NCBI GenBank assembly: GCA_017635675.1 | Contig: JAGBLA010000055.1 | Span: 1-64,000, forward strand | Direction: 5' to 3' | Length of the DNA: 64,000 bases | Source of the DNA: Ruminiclostridium sp. | GTDB lineage: Bacteria; Bacillota; Clostridia; Oscillospirales; Ruminococcaceae | Part shown: positions 1-8,227 of the stretch, piece after piece | How the letters are laid out: each line of letters begins with the position of its first letter | Numbering within the stretch: the stretch's first letter is position 1 | Program-made: the position numbers and the translations under genes | Notes under the pieces: model-generated | What the model was told of the DNA's origin: nothing | The model's database searches: none | What the model saw: the letters and a program-made list of their open reading frames with translations, nothing else

Positions 1-434
1 CATACGATTATGAAAAGAGAAATCAAAGTACTGCACATGTACACATGATTCTTCTGGGTGCATTGGCAAAGATGATAAATCGCTGCGAAGCGCTTGTATT
101 TGTGAATACGCCAAGTTCATTGAATTCTTCGGATATAGGTGATAATTCAACCACTGGGTCACCATGGATTTATAGTGAGCTTTTAATGGCGAATACTTTC
201 CCAGCTAGGGATCCAGAATATTACAACATCTTAAAAGCAGAGAGATCTGACAGTATCTTTGAGCATTCTGAATTAAAGGTGAAATACAAAGCTGGTTTGG
301 ATGATTTTGTTGTCATTGATTTAGAGGATATCAAGAACTCCGCAGCGAAAACGAAGCGGAAGACTGCACGATCAGTTCTTGATCAAATATATTTGGATAA
401 AGGATTAATGGTAAACACAGCCATTACAGGTTGA
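1..434 (+). CDS. TIR-like domain protein, C-terminal part (left edge truncated)
   Basis: The reading frame is open from base 3 into the left edge, so the true start lies outside the window; the Met codon at 45 is internal. What is visible is about 143 residues. The segment with CEALVFVNTPSS followed by a Ser-Pro-Trp-Ile-x-x-Glu-Leu motif resembles the second half of TIR/TIR-like folds, where a strand ending in a serine-rich loop precedes an S-x-W-x-x-E helix. The end is basic and polar with no membrane segment. It stops 4 bases before a small membrane-protein gene, so the two probably form one operon. TIR plus membrane-partner pairs are common in antiphage systems, but the N-terminus is missing and the assignment rests on motif impression only. 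An unrelated nucleotide-binding fold is possible. Confidence 0.6.
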   Translation, partial: YDYEKRNQSTAHVHMILLGALAKMINRCEALVFVNTPSSLNSSDIGDNSTTGSPWIYSELLMANTFPARDPEYYNILKAERSDSIFEHSELKVKYKAGLDDFVVIDLEDIKNSAAKTKRKTARSVLDQIYLDKGLMVNTAITG

Positions 435-438
435 CGCT

Positions 439-858
439 ATGGAAAAGAAAATGAAGCATCTTGAAATGATAGAAGGCGTTATAGAACGAATGGGAAGTAA
501 TAGCTTTCAGCTTAAAGGATGGGCAGTTACGCTTGTAGCACTAATTGGCGGTTTTGCTGCGCAGGGATCTGATAAGAGGTTTTTCCTGATTGCTTTCATA
601 CCGTTAATAGCATTCTGGTTTCTTGATGCATTTTTCCTTCAGCTGGAACGAAAATATAAGATTCTCTATAAGAATGTGGCTGATTTAGAAGAGAACAAAA
701 TCGACTTTAATATGGATACAAGGAAGATTGTATGTGCTGGCAAAGATGCTAAAAGAATTTGCTATTGCAAATGCTTGTTTTCCATAACCGAGTGGCCGTT
801 TTATTTAATTATTGCTGGAGCAGTTGTAGTACTGGCATTGATTTTGATATTAACTTGA
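439..858 (+). CDS. small three-helix membrane protein, partner of TIR-like gene
   Basis: This 139-residue protein has a short soluble N-terminus (Lys/Glu/Met-rich, ending in a SFQLKGW motif), a hairpin of two membrane segments at about residues 27-43 and 46-66, a charged cytosolic stretch (about 68-105) and a third membrane helix at about 115-138. The charged central part contains two Cys pairs. The SFxLKGW-x-VTL pattern followed by two helices resembles a widespread family of small membrane proteins of unknown function; I cannot name a Pfam family with certainty. It begins 4 bases after the TIR-like gene. A membrane effector or anchor for the upstream sensor is a reasonable inference, not shown by the sequence. 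Confidence 0.65.
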   Translation: MEKKMKHLEMIEGVIERMGSNSFQLKGWAVTLVALIGGFAAQGSDKRFFLIAFIPLIAFWFLDAFFLQLERKYKILYKNVADLEENKIDFNMDTRKIVCAGKDAKRICYCKCLFSITEWPFYLIIAGAVVVLALILILT

Positions 859-873
859 TTTGGAGGAGTAAAT

Positions 874-1761
874 TTGAAAGGCATAATCTTAGCAGGTGGA
901 AGCGGCACCCGTCTATACCCGCTCACCAAAGTAACATCCAAGCAGCTATTACCGATATATGATAAACCGATGCTGTTTTACCCGTTATCTACATTAATGC
1001 TTGCTGGTATACGCGAGATCTTGATTATTTCTACACCGGAAGATACACCTCGAATGGAAGCTCTCCTCGGTGATGGATCACAGTTCGGCATATCCTTATC
1101 TTACTGTGTTCAACCCAGTCCAGATGGTCTCGCACAAGCATTTATCTTAGGAGAGTCCTTTATAGGTAACGATGCTTGTGCAATGGTACTCGGTGATAAC
1201 ATATTCTACGGTAATGGATTCAGAACAATGTTGAAGGCTGCTGTGCGAAATGCTGAAGAGAACAACAGAGCCACTGTTTTCGGTTACTACGTTCCAGATC
1301 CTGAGCGTTTCGGTGTGGTCGAGTTTGATGAAGAGGGACGTGCTCTGTCAATTGAAGAGAAGCCGAAGAATCCTAAGTCAAACTACGCTGTGACTGGACT
1401 TTACTTCTATCCAGCAGGTGTAAGTACTCGTGCTAATGCCGTTCAGCCGTCTGCTCGTGGAGAACTTGAAATCACAACTCTAAACGAGATGTATTTGAAC
1501 GATTCACTTCTTGATGTCCAGCTCCTTGGCCGTGGTTTCGCATGGCTTGATACCGGCACAATGCAGAGCCTGCTTCAGGCTGCTGAATTTGTGGAAATGA
1601 TTCAATCACGCCAGGGGATCACGATTTCAGCACCGGAGGAGATCGCGTTTATCAATGGATTCATTGGTAAGGATGAGTTGATGAAGAGTGCAGAGATGTA
1701 CGGAAAATCTCCATACGGAGCACATTTGCGTTCAGTAGCTGAAGGAAAGGTACGGTACTAA
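874..1761 (+). CDS. rfbA: glucose-1-phosphate thymidylyltransferase RfbA
   Basis: RfbA makes dTDP-glucose from dTTP and glucose-1-phosphate, the first step of dTDP-L-rhamnose synthesis in the cytosol. The 295-residue length is normal. The nucleotide-binding signature GGSGTRLYP sits at residues 8-16, followed by [10 protein letters not shown]; the metal-binding LGDNIFYG and the sugar-binding EEKP and GLYFY motifs are all present. The start is TTG at 874, chosen because GGAGGAG lies at 862-868 and the family begins MKGI. It opens a four-gene rhamnose operon, rfbA-rfbB-rfbD-rfbC, with only 4 bases before rfbB. No clear promoter was found directly upstream, so transcription may run through from the two preceding genes. 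Confidence 0.97.
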   Translation: MKGIILAGGSGTRLYPLTKVTSKQLLPIYDKPMLFYPLSTLMLAGIREILIISTPEDTPRMEALLGDGSQFGISLSYCVQPSPDGLAQAFILGESFIGNDACAMVLGDNIFYGNGFRTMLKAAVRNAEENNRATVFGYYVPDPERFGVVEFDEEGRALSIEEKPKNPKSNYAVTGLYFYPAGVSTRANAVQPSARGELEITTLNEMYLNDSLLDVQLLGRGFAWLDTGTMQSLLQAAEFVEMIQSRQGITISAPEEIAFINGFIGKDELMKSAEMYGKSPYGAHLRSVAEGKVRY

Positions 1762-1765
1762 TCAT

Positions 1766-2785
1766 ATGACAATAATTGTTACAGGCGGAGCCGGGTTTAT
1801 CGGCGGTAATTTCATACACTATCATTTGAAGGCTCATCCCGAAGACAGGGTTGTGTGCATTGACAAGCTCACATACGCAGGAAACCTAAGTACATTGGCT
1901 CCTGTTAAGGATAATCGGAATTTCAGATTCTACAAGCTCGATATCTGTGACCGAGAAGGTGTGTACAAGCTGTTTGAAGAAGAGAAGCCGGATGCTGTGA
2001 TCAACTTTGCAGCAGAGTCACATGTGGATCGCTCTATCGAGAACCCGGAAATCTTCTTACAGACCAATATTATCGGTACTGCGACAATGATGGATGCATG
2101 CAGGAAGTATGGGAATATCAGATATCACCAGGTAAGCACAGACGAGGTATATGGAGATTTACCGCTTGACCGTCCGGATCTGTTCTTCACGGAAGAAACC
2201 CCAATACATACATCATCTCCGTACTCATCGTCAAAAGCAGGGGCAGATCTTTTAGTGCTTGCCTACCATCGTACCTATGGTCTGCCTGTGACTATCAGTC
2301 GATGCAGCAACAACTATGGCCCTTATCATTTTCCAGAGAAGCTGATTCCGTTGATGATTGCTAACTGTTTGAACGACAAACCTCTTCCTGTCTATGGTGA
2401 AGGACTTAATGTTCGTGATTGGCTCTATGTCGAAGATCACTGCAAGGCCATTGATCTGATTGTGAGAAAAGGCCGCATCGGCGAGGTTTATAATGTTGGT
2501 GGACACAATGAGATGAAGAACATTGATATCGTTAAGCTGATTATTAAGGAACTCGGTAAGGATGAAACCCTCATTACATATGTGACTGACCGTAAGGGAC
2601 ATGACCTTCGTTATGCGATTGATCCGACTAAGATTCACAATGAGTTAGGGTGGTTACCGGAGACGAAATTCGCTGATGGAATCAAGAAGACTATTAGGTG
2701 GTATCTTGATAATAAGTCGTGGTGGGAAGAAATCATTTCAGGCGAGTATCAGAACTACTACGATAAGATGTATTCAAATAGATAA
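1766..2785 (+). CDS. rfbB: dTDP-glucose 4,6-dehydratase RfbB
   Basis: RfbB is an extended short-chain dehydrogenase that converts dTDP-glucose to dTDP-4-keto-6-deoxyglucose using tightly bound NAD. The N-terminal Rossmann motif TGGAGFIG is at residues 6-13. The active-site STDEVYG segment (about residues 123-129) supplies the Thr, Asp and Glu of the dehydratase, and Tyr153-x-x-x-Lys157 is the SDR catalytic pair. RFAAESHVDRS-like and NNYGPYHFPEKLIPL motifs complete the family signature. Length (339 residues) is normal. The start ATG is 4 bases after the rfbA stop, suggesting coupled translation. Confidence 0.97.
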   Translation: MTIIVTGGAGFIGGNFIHYHLKAHPEDRVVCIDKLTYAGNLSTLAPVKDNRNFRFYKLDICDREGVYKLFEEEKPDAVINFAAESHVDRSIENPEIFLQTNIIGTATMMDACRKYGNIRYHQVSTDEVYGDLPLDRPDLFFTEETPIHTSSPYSSSKAGADLLVLAYHRTYGLPVTISRCSNNYGPYHFPEKLIPLMIANCLNDKPLPVYGEGLNVRDWLYVEDHCKAIDLIVRKGRIGEVYNVGGHNEMKNIDIVKLIIKELGKDETLITYVTDRKGHDLRYAIDPTKIHNELGWLPETKFADGIKKTIRWYLDNKSWWEEIISGEYQNYYDKMYSNR

Positions 2786-2819
2786 ATGGCTATAGGAGCC
2801 ACGGACCTCAAAACAGGAC

Positions 2820-2933
2820 TTGAGAATATTCATTACAGGTGTGACCGGGCAGCTTGGGTATGATGTGTTAATCGAGGCAGTGAAACGAGGTCACCAAGTC
2901 ATAGGAAGTGGCGGGAGAGAGAATAAAGAGATC
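2820..2933 (+). pseudogene. in-frame remnant of a second rfbD 5' end
   Basis: The 38 codons before the rfbD ATG encode MRIFITGVTGQLGYDVL and a GHQVIGS tail, which line up with the true RfbD start (MKLFVTGVCGQLGHDVV and GHECIGS). The two copies agree strongly in protein but are clearly diverged in DNA. The segment stays in frame with rfbD. It looks like the front end of another rfbD allele left by recombination. If translated from TTG 2820 it would add a second dinucleotide-binding half-motif. Confidence 0.7.
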
Positions 2934-3848
2934 ATGAAATTATTTGTAACAGGCGTTTGTGGCCAGCTTGGACATGATGTTGTGAATAATGCTACTAATA
3001 GAGGGCATGAGTGCATAGGATCAGATATTCAAGATGCCTACAGCGGTGTGGCTGACGGAAGTGCAGTTACTTCTGCTCCTTATGTTCAGCTTGATATAAC
3101 GGATAGGGATGCGGTTGCAGCCACAATAGAACGCATCCATCCTGACGCCATCATCCATTGTGCCGCTTGGACTGCTGTGGATGCCGCAGAAGATGAAGAG
3201 AACAGGACGAGGGTTGATGCTATTAATCATCTCGGAACGCAGCATATCGCAGAGGCGGCGAAAACCACAGGCTCAAAGATGATGTATATCAGCACTGACT
3301 ATGTTTTCGATGGTAAAGGCGAGAGACCTTGGCAGCCTGATGATAAGAATTATGCTCCAATCAATGTGTACGGACAGAGTAAATTGGATGGCGAGTTAGC
3401 TGTTTCATCCACACTCGATAAATACTTCATCGTGCGTATTGCTTGGGTATTCGGCTTAAATGGTAAGAACTTCATCAAGACCATGATAAACGTTGGCAAG
3501 GCTCACGATACAGTTCGTGTGGTCAACGATCAGATAGGCACACCGACTTATACACTGGATCTCGCGCGTCTTCTTGTTGATATGATCGAGACGGAGAAGT
3601 ACGGATACTATCATGCGACGAATGAGGGAGGCTACATCAGCTGGTATGACTTTTGTTGCGAGTTCTATAAGCAGTATGGATTGAATACTTCTGTGATTCC
3701 TGTTTCAACCGCGGAGTATGGACTTTCTAAAGCTGCTAGACCTGAAAACAGTCGCTTAGATAAGTCTATGCTGGTAGCCAGCGGATTTACACCACTCCCA
3801 ACATGGCAGGATGCGGTACGCAGATACTTACAGGAGGCAAAGCTATAA
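2934..3848 (+). CDS. rfbD: dTDP-4-dehydrorhamnose reductase RfbD
   Basis: RfbD carries out the last, NAD(P)H-dependent step to dTDP-L-rhamnose. From ATG 2934 the product is 304 residues, the normal length, with the Rossmann motif TGVCGQLG at residues 6-13, the STDYVFDG motif and the catalytic Tyr146-x-x-x-Lys150 pair. The frame also stays open upstream to a TTG at 2820, and those 38 extra codons encode a second, diverged copy of the same N-terminal beta-alpha unit. I prefer 2934 because it gives the family length; neither start has a strong ribosome site. The stop overlaps the rfbC start by one base (TAATG). Confidence 0.9.
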   Translation: MKLFVTGVCGQLGHDVVNNATNRGHECIGSDIQDAYSGVADGSAVTSAPYVQLDITDRDAVAATIERIHPDAIIHCAAWTAVDAAEDEENRTRVDAINHLGTQHIAEAAKTTGSKMMYISTDYVFDGKGERPWQPDDKNYAPINVYGQSKLDGELAVSSTLDKYFIVRIAWVFGLNGKNFIKTMINVGKAHDTVRVVNDQIGTPTYTLDLARLLVDMIETEKYGYYHATNEGGYISWYDFCCEFYKQYGLNTSVIPVSTAEYGLSKAARPENSRLDKSMLVASGFTPLPTWQDAVRRYLQEAKL

Positions 3849-4417
3849 TGGCATTCACATTCGAAGAACAGAAAATAAAGGGAGTGTTTGTCATCACACC
3901 TCAGGTATTCGGCGATTCCCGCGGCTACTTCTGCGAGACCTTTAAGGCTCCAGACTTTGAGGCGCATGGGATTCCTGTGAATTTCGTTCAGGATAATGAG
4001 AGTAGCAGTAGTAGTAAGGGCGTCCTGCGTGGCTTACATTTCCAGAAGGAACATACACAGGGCAAACTTGTGCGCGTCACAACCGGCACTGTTTTTGATG
4101 TGGCTGTTGATGTAAGACCTGGTTCCGAGACCTACGGTCAATGGGTGGGAGTAGAGTTGAGTGCTGAAAAGAAGAACATGTTCTGGATCCCTGCCGGATT
4201 TGCTCATGGATTCCTCGTCCTTTCAGATACCGCTGTGTTCACCTACAAATGCACCGATGTCTATGATCCGACATCTGAAGGTGGTATCCCTTGGGATGAT
4301 GAGACTATAGCTGTGAAATGGCCTAAACTCGATGTTCCTTATAAAACGAGCGAGAAAGACGGCAAGCATCCAAAATTTACAGAGCAGAGCTTTGAGTGGG
4401 CTAAGAAATGGCTATAG
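3848..4417 (+). CDS. rfbC: dTDP-4-dehydrorhamnose 3,5-epimerase RfbC
   Basis: RfbC epimerises dTDP-4-keto-6-deoxyglucose at C3 and C5, the third step of the rhamnose pathway. The 189-residue product is a cupin of normal length. It carries the DSRGYFCETF motif near residue 25, the QDNESSSSSKGVLRGLHFQ active-site region with its catalytic His (about residue 62), the FDVAVDVR strand and the FWIPAGFAHGFLVLSD segment. ATG 3848 is chosen because AGGAGG lies at 3832-3837 and it gives the family N-terminus; a longer frame from 3803 adds non-homologous residues. It overlaps rfbD by one base and the next small gene by 10 bases. Confidence 0.96.
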   Translation: MAFTFEEQKIKGVFVITPQVFGDSRGYFCETFKAPDFEAHGIPVNFVQDNESSSSSKGVLRGLHFQKEHTQGKLVRVTTGTVFDVAVDVRPGSETYGQWVGVELSAEKKNMFWIPAGFAHGFLVLSDTAVFTYKCTDVYDPTSEGGIPWDDETIAVKWPKLDVPYKTSEKDGKHPKFTEQSFEWAKKWL

Positions 4418-4599
4418 AAAAATGTGTTAGATGTGGTAAAGAGACTCAAAATGATGAATCAACACCGGTCATGGAACGCCGATACTTTGTCGAAGGCTCC
4501 GGTCAGCTGTGCGAGGAGTGTTGGAGAAGAGTATACGATTGTGATAAGATTGAGAAGACACTACTGCAATTGACAAATGAGGATAAATATCCCATGTAG
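4408..4599 (+). CDS. 63-residue zinc-ribbon-like protein
   Basis: The start ATG overlaps the end of rfbC by 10 bases, so this small gene is probably translated with the rhamnose operon. It has Cys6-x-x-Cys9 and Cys35-x-x-Cys38 pairs, spaced like a zinc ribbon, with a further Cys45 and a Lys/Asp-rich end. No signal peptide or membrane segment is visible. I do not recognise a specific family. The IS4 element is inserted directly after its stop codon (TAG 4597-4599), so the coding sequence is intact but its downstream context was changed. Confidence 0.6.
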   Translation: MAIEKCVRCGKETQNDESTPVMERRYFVEGSGQLCEECWRRVYDCDKIEKTLLQLTNEDKYPM

Positions 4600-4608
4600 T
4601 TATCATAG

Positions 4609-6030
4609 CACTATCCACAACTTAAGCAACTAAAAAAAATGTACAAAACAAGCAAATAAGCTTTGTACAAAATACCACTTGACAAATCGAAAAATCCCGA
4701 AAAAACGGAAGTAGGTATCTATTTTTGATACACTTCTTGATTACGAGGTGCATTACGATGTTGTCACTTGCACTTGCAATTGCAGTTGCTATCTCCGCTT
4801 CTATTATGAGAGCAGTTTCCACGTTGGTCGAAAGCCGATTTAAGCCACAATATTTTACAAGGAAACGCAAAATGCCGTTTCGAGATCTTCTGAAATATCT
4901 GCTCTCGATGCATAGAACATCTACTCAATCTGCACTCAACAATTTCTTTGAGAGAAAGGGTATAACTATGTCACAACAAGCTTTGAGCATGGCTCGCAGT
5001 AAGTTTGACCATACTCCGTTTCTGAAGCTTTTTAATGCTGTCAGAAATGCTTTCTACGGAAAAGAATACCTCCCCAAGCTGCGAAAATATCACGATAAAT
5101 TTCTTGTAGCAATTGACGGCTCCGAGACCGTGCTCCCAAATCTTCCCATGCTACTTAAAAAATTCGGTGGGACAGGAGCTAAGGCATCATCTCCGACTGC
5201 CAGAATGAGCATCGCATACGACGTGCTCAACGACTTCATCATTGACGCTAATTTTACTCCGCTAACCATTAGCGAAGGTGAACACGCTAAAAATCACATA
5301 GAAGCTGTCGGAAAAGTTATTGATTTAAAAAATGCGATCTTCATTATGGACAGAGGTTATGCAAGCCGTGAACTTATAGAATTACTGTCAGAAAAATCAT
5401 GTTATTTGTTCAGACTCCGCAGCAAGTTCAACACCGATATTGATGATCTTCCACTAGGAAGTCACATAATTTATATGTATGACGATGTAAAAGTTCGCAT
5501 TGTTAAATTTACTCTTCCCTCCGGCGAAATTGAGACTTTGATAACCAATCTGTTTGAACTTGAAGAAGCAGAGTTCAAAGACCTTTACTTCAAAAGGTGG
5601 CGTATCGAGGTAAAATACGATGTTGTCAAAAACAAGTTGGAAATGCCTTGCTTCGGCGGCTTTTCCGAAAATGCGATAATGCAGGATTTCTGGATCAGTA
5701 TGTATCTCGCAAACATGGCTGCCATCGCAAAAAACGAAGCAGATGAAATAATAAAAGATGAACGCTATGACAAGGATAACAAGTTTGACTACCAAGCTAA
5801 TGTAAACACGCTGATCGGTTCACTGAGAGATAAACTGGCTGATGCTGTCTTCAGTCGCAATCCTAATCAACGTCAGAAAAAACTTGAGAGGATAATTAAC
5901 GAGATAAAACACTCTGTAGTCCCCATACGTCCGGATGACGGTTCAGTCCCAAGATACGAGAATCCAAGGAAGGCTAAATTTCATCACAACAAAAGGTCTA
6001 ATCTTTGAGGTCGTTAAGTTGTGGATAGTG
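4609..6030 (+). mobile_element. IS4-family insertion sequence, complete, with 10-bp target duplication
   Basis: The element is 1422 bp. Its ends are inverted repeats: CACTATCCACAACTTAA at 4609-4625 and the complement TTAAGTTGTGGATAGTG at 6014-6030. It is flanked by a perfect 10-bp direct repeat GTTATCATAG (4599-4608 and 6031-6040), which is the target-site duplication; 10-12 bp duplications are typical of the IS4 family. It holds a single DDE transposase. Intact ends, intact gene and perfect duplication point to a recent insertion. It landed exactly at the stop codon of the preceding small gene. Confidence 0.95.
4758..6008 (+). CDS. IS4-family DDE transposase
   Basis: This gene encodes the cut-and-paste transposase of the surrounding element. 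From ATG 4758 it has about 416 residues. The catalytic triad is visible as Asp120 (AIDGSE), Asp198 (IMDRGYASREL) and Glu284 in a Y-x-x-R-W-x-I-E-x-x-Y-x-x-x-K context, which is the YREK signature of IS4 transposases. The N-terminal 100 residues are basic and probably bind the end repeats. A frame from TTG 4725 also exists, but AGGTG at 4746-4750 sits 7 bases ahead of ATG 4758, so the shorter start is preferred. No internal stop or frameshift is seen. Confidence 0.93.
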   Translation: MLSLALAIAVAISASIMRAVSTLVESRFKPQYFTRKRKMPFRDLLKYLLSMHRTSTQSALNNFFERKGITMSQQALSMARSKFDHTPFLKLFNAVRNAFYGKEYLPKLRKYHDKFLVAIDGSETVLPNLPMLLKKFGGTGAKASSPTARMSIAYDVLNDFIIDANFTPLTISEGEHAKNHIEAVGKVIDLKNAIFIMDRGYASRELIELLSEKSCYLFRLRSKFNTDIDDLPLGSHIIYMYDDVKVRIVKFTLPSGEIETLITNLFELEEAEFKDLYFKRWRIEVKYDVVKNKLEMPCFGGFSENAIMQDFWISMYLANMAAIAKNEADEIIKDERYDKDNKFDYQANVNTLIGSLRDKLADAVFSRNPNQRQKKLERIINEIKHSVVPIRPDDGSVPRYENPRKAKFHHNKRSNL

Positions 6031-6077
6031 GTTATCATAGGGATTAATCAGGTGTTGTTTTTGGAGGAATTACGAAT

Positions 6078-6359
6078 ATGAAAACACTAAAGCTTACGAT
6101 GGAAATAAAGAAACTCGAAGGTTTTGATGAGCAAAAATTTATTTCGATTTTAAGGAAAGATTTATCTGAAGTATATGTGAAGGAACTGAGGTATGGTGTC
6201 CTTCAAAATGGTTATCGATTCGAAGTTGATTTTGAACCGGTACTTGCTTCTGCAGGGATTTCATACCAGCCCATTTTAGGATGCTTTAGTAGCATAGGGC
6301 AAGAATATGATAAGGTAGAATTGATAGGTATTCCCAGCGGAGAAATGGAATTAGTTTGA
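6078..6359 (+). CDS. hypothetical protein, 93 residues
   Basis: A good ribosome site (GGAGGA at 6063-6068) precedes the ATG by 9 bases. The product is a small soluble protein with alternating Lys/Glu-rich and hydrophobic positions, no signal peptide, no membrane helix and no Cys pairs. I do not recognise a family. It lies directly right of the IS4 element; before the insertion it would have followed the 63-residue zinc-ribbon gene by about 80 bases in the same direction. Confidence 0.55.
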   Translation: MKTLKLTMEIKKLEGFDEQKFISILRKDLSEVYVKELRYGVLQNGYRFEVDFEPVLASAGISYQPILGCFSSIGQEYDKVELIGIPSGEMELV

Positions 6360-6731
6360 GTACAACTGAATGGGCGGAGTGTGGTTATCCAGCATCCTGG
6401 TTAGAAATTAGCCATGAGTTCCGAGAGAAATTGAGAAGGACCTGTGGTCATCCCAATCTCAATAAGGAACCCGGATGAGAGTCACTTGAATGACCGCACT
6501 CAATCAAGATATGACCCTTTGATGTGCCCCAAGGTTGAACATATGGATTCTTTTTCTTCGTATCCGAATCAATCCACACAGATTGGGATTGCTGACAGGC
6601 GAGCAATATGAGGGTTTGATGATCGTATTAGGCTTACGAGCCTCTGGCCTCGCTTCGCTCGGCGATATCCACAAGGGACTAACGCCAAGTTCATATTCTG
6701 CACAAGTAAGGAGAACACAACTACAGAATAA
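6360..6731. other. intergenic stretch with small uncertain ORFs
   Basis: No convincing gene is present. One short frame begins at a TTG overlapping the stop of the preceding gene (6356) and runs 40 codons to TGA 6476-6478; its product is rich in Trp, His and Arg and looks codon-like, but it lacks a near ribosome site. Overlapping frames on both strands at 6504-6794 share no recognisable motif. The stretch may be decayed accessory DNA. Confidence 0.35.
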
Positions 6732-6941
6732 ATGCCTATGATCAAACAAATACCGACCATCCCTTGGCCTGATATAGAAGAGAGAATCAATCATCTCCCG
6801 GAAGACAAGAGATGCTCATACTTTGCTTTGAAGGAAAAGTACGAATCCGAAATAAACAAGGAGCCCGTAAACCACGAAGTTATAGCCTTATTAATTTCTA
6901 AAGCTAATGAGTTGTTAAGCCATCCACACTCCGGGTCCTAA
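6732..6941 (+). CDS. possible 69-residue hypothetical protein
   Basis: The product is acidic and helical in character (many Glu, Lys, Leu and Ile), with no membrane segment and no recognised motif. AAGGAG occurs at 6709-6714, further from the start than ideal; a second ATG at 6738 is an alternative. Amino-acid composition favours a real protein, but the weak initiation signal and the lack of family recognition keep confidence low. Confidence 0.35.
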   Translation: MPMIKQIPTIPWPDIEERINHLPEDKRCSYFALKEKYESEINKEPVNHEVIALLISKANELLSHPHSGS

Positions 6942-7262
6942 GCATCCACACTCCACGCACTCCTACCCACCAACCACGCACTCCCCGCTCCCCCGTGATA
7001 CAAAGAGAGGTTGATCCCACCAGTGATTCAGAAGATATAATCCCACCAGTGATGGGCAGAAAATGCAGAGGAGCAGGAAAGGAGCTGCACTGCAAACCGG
7101 GGTAGAGGATGATACCGTTGACCTTATTGAATGGCTGAGTATGAATCCTGCGAAGGAGATTAGAAGAAGAGCTGGGCTGGAGTAGAAGAATACAGAGCTT
7201 ATCCAATATTTGATATAGAATGAAACCAATAATTCCATTACAATAACTCCTGTGACTATAAC
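6942..7262. other. intergenic stretch, C-rich tract and short direct repeat
   Basis: Bases 6915-7000 are C-rich on the plus strand, with repeated CACTCC and ACGCACTCC words. ATCCCACCAGTGAT occurs twice, at 7014-7027 and 7040-7053. A 40-codon frame runs from ATG 7063 to TAG 7183 with a coding-like composition but only a poor ribosome site. Nothing here is assignable to a known family. Confidence 0.35.
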
Positions 7263-7282
7263 CCATAGCAGGAGGAGAAAAG

Positions 7283-7513
7283 ATGACTGAACCAGAGGCA
7301 TTAGGACGTGTGTTCAAGCAATTACGCGGAAAGACGAGCCAGGAACTTATCGGATTTGAACTCGGATTTACGCAGCGGAAGGTTAGCGACCTTGAGAGGA
7401 AAGGAATTCATCAGATTAGCGATCTTGTGACCATCGCTGAGTTTTATGAAATGAAGGTGTCAGAGTTGGCGAAGAGAGCTGAGAAGATTGCGGAAGAAAT
7501 GGAAGGGGAGTAA
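7283..7513 (+). CDS. small XRE-like helix-turn-helix protein
   Basis: The 76-residue product is almost entirely one helix-turn-helix domain. The stretch around residues 18-45 (SQELIGFELGFTQRKVSDLE, then RKG) matches the recognition helix layout of Cro/C1 regulators, and the C-terminus is a charged helix. An AGGAGGAG site at 7269-7276 sits 6 bases ahead of the ATG. The mobile-element-rich setting suggests it regulates a neighbouring accessory function or is a leftover of one. No partner toxin or integrase is visible. Confidence 0.75.
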   Translation: MTEPEALGRVFKQLRGKTSQELIGFELGFTQRKVSDLERKGIHQISDLVTIAEFYEMKVSELAKRAEKIAEEMEGE

Positions 7514-7821
7514 ATGTTTGCTGTGCGTTGCATGACTGAGATAACCACAGTGTGGGCTTCCAGTTTTTCGGCTTTGAATGAGCGGTCGGCGGCAAAGATA
7601 GCCACTAAGCGATAGCCACAAGGGAGAGTAGATGGTTTTCTGACAAGAGGTGAAGAATCATTAAAAAAATAACAGAGAAAAATGAAAAGGGGATTCGGGA
7701 TGACGCATGACATGTTTTTTGGCGGCGAGAGCGCCATTTTTTTCTTGGGTTTCAAAATAAGAATGACAAGGAAAATACATACGTTTGCTATTCGTCGTAT
7801 CCGCTCAATAATCCGACGTCT
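7514..7821. other. intergenic stretch without recognisable gene
   Basis: No frame with a ribosome site or family motif is seen between the small regulator and the left end of the IS66 remnant. The antisense frame at 7444-7755 shows no domain and overlaps the regulator, so it is not taken as a gene. Confidence 0.4.
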
Positions 7822-7891
7822 GTAAATTGAGGTAAAAATATGCTAAAATAGTCCAAAAAGGTCTTAAGACCAAATTGGAGTGATTTAGCCT

Positions 7892-8227
7892 ATGGACAAA
7901 ATTGAAAGCGTAAAGAAAAGAGTGCGTCATCAAGAGTGGCGAAAAATGTAAGAAGCCTACCTGTCAAGCGGACAAACTGTAACAGAATGGTGCGCGGAAA
8001 ACGGAGTGACTAAAAAGACATTCTACTATCGGCTGCGTCAGATACGCAGCGAAGCAATAGAGCAAATCGAACAGCACGAAATTGTACCTGTCAAAGCTCC
8101 ACCGCCGCCGGCAACGATGGCTAACGGCACGATCAGGATCAGCAGTTCCGGGATTGACATCGAGCTTCCTGCAGATATATCGCCGGATATGGTAACTGCG
8201 GCTATCAGAGGACTTCGTATATGCTGA
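7892..8227 (+). pseudogene. IS66 TnpA (orf1) with nonsense codon
   Basis: The frame starts at ATG 7892, reads 19 codons ending EWRKM, then meets TAA at 7949-7951 and continues in the same frame to TGA 8225-8227. The part after the stop is a typical TnpA helix-turn-helix (GQTVTEWCAENGV followed by TKKTFYYRLRQ). Apart from the stop, the reading frame and spacing look normal, so this is one point lesion. The end overlaps the tnpB start by 7 bases. Confidence 0.8.

Noticed and set aside
6504..6794. overlapping plus and minus frames of 60-100 codons
   Set aside because: No ribosome site, no motif and mutually exclusive; treated as non-coding or decayed DNA.
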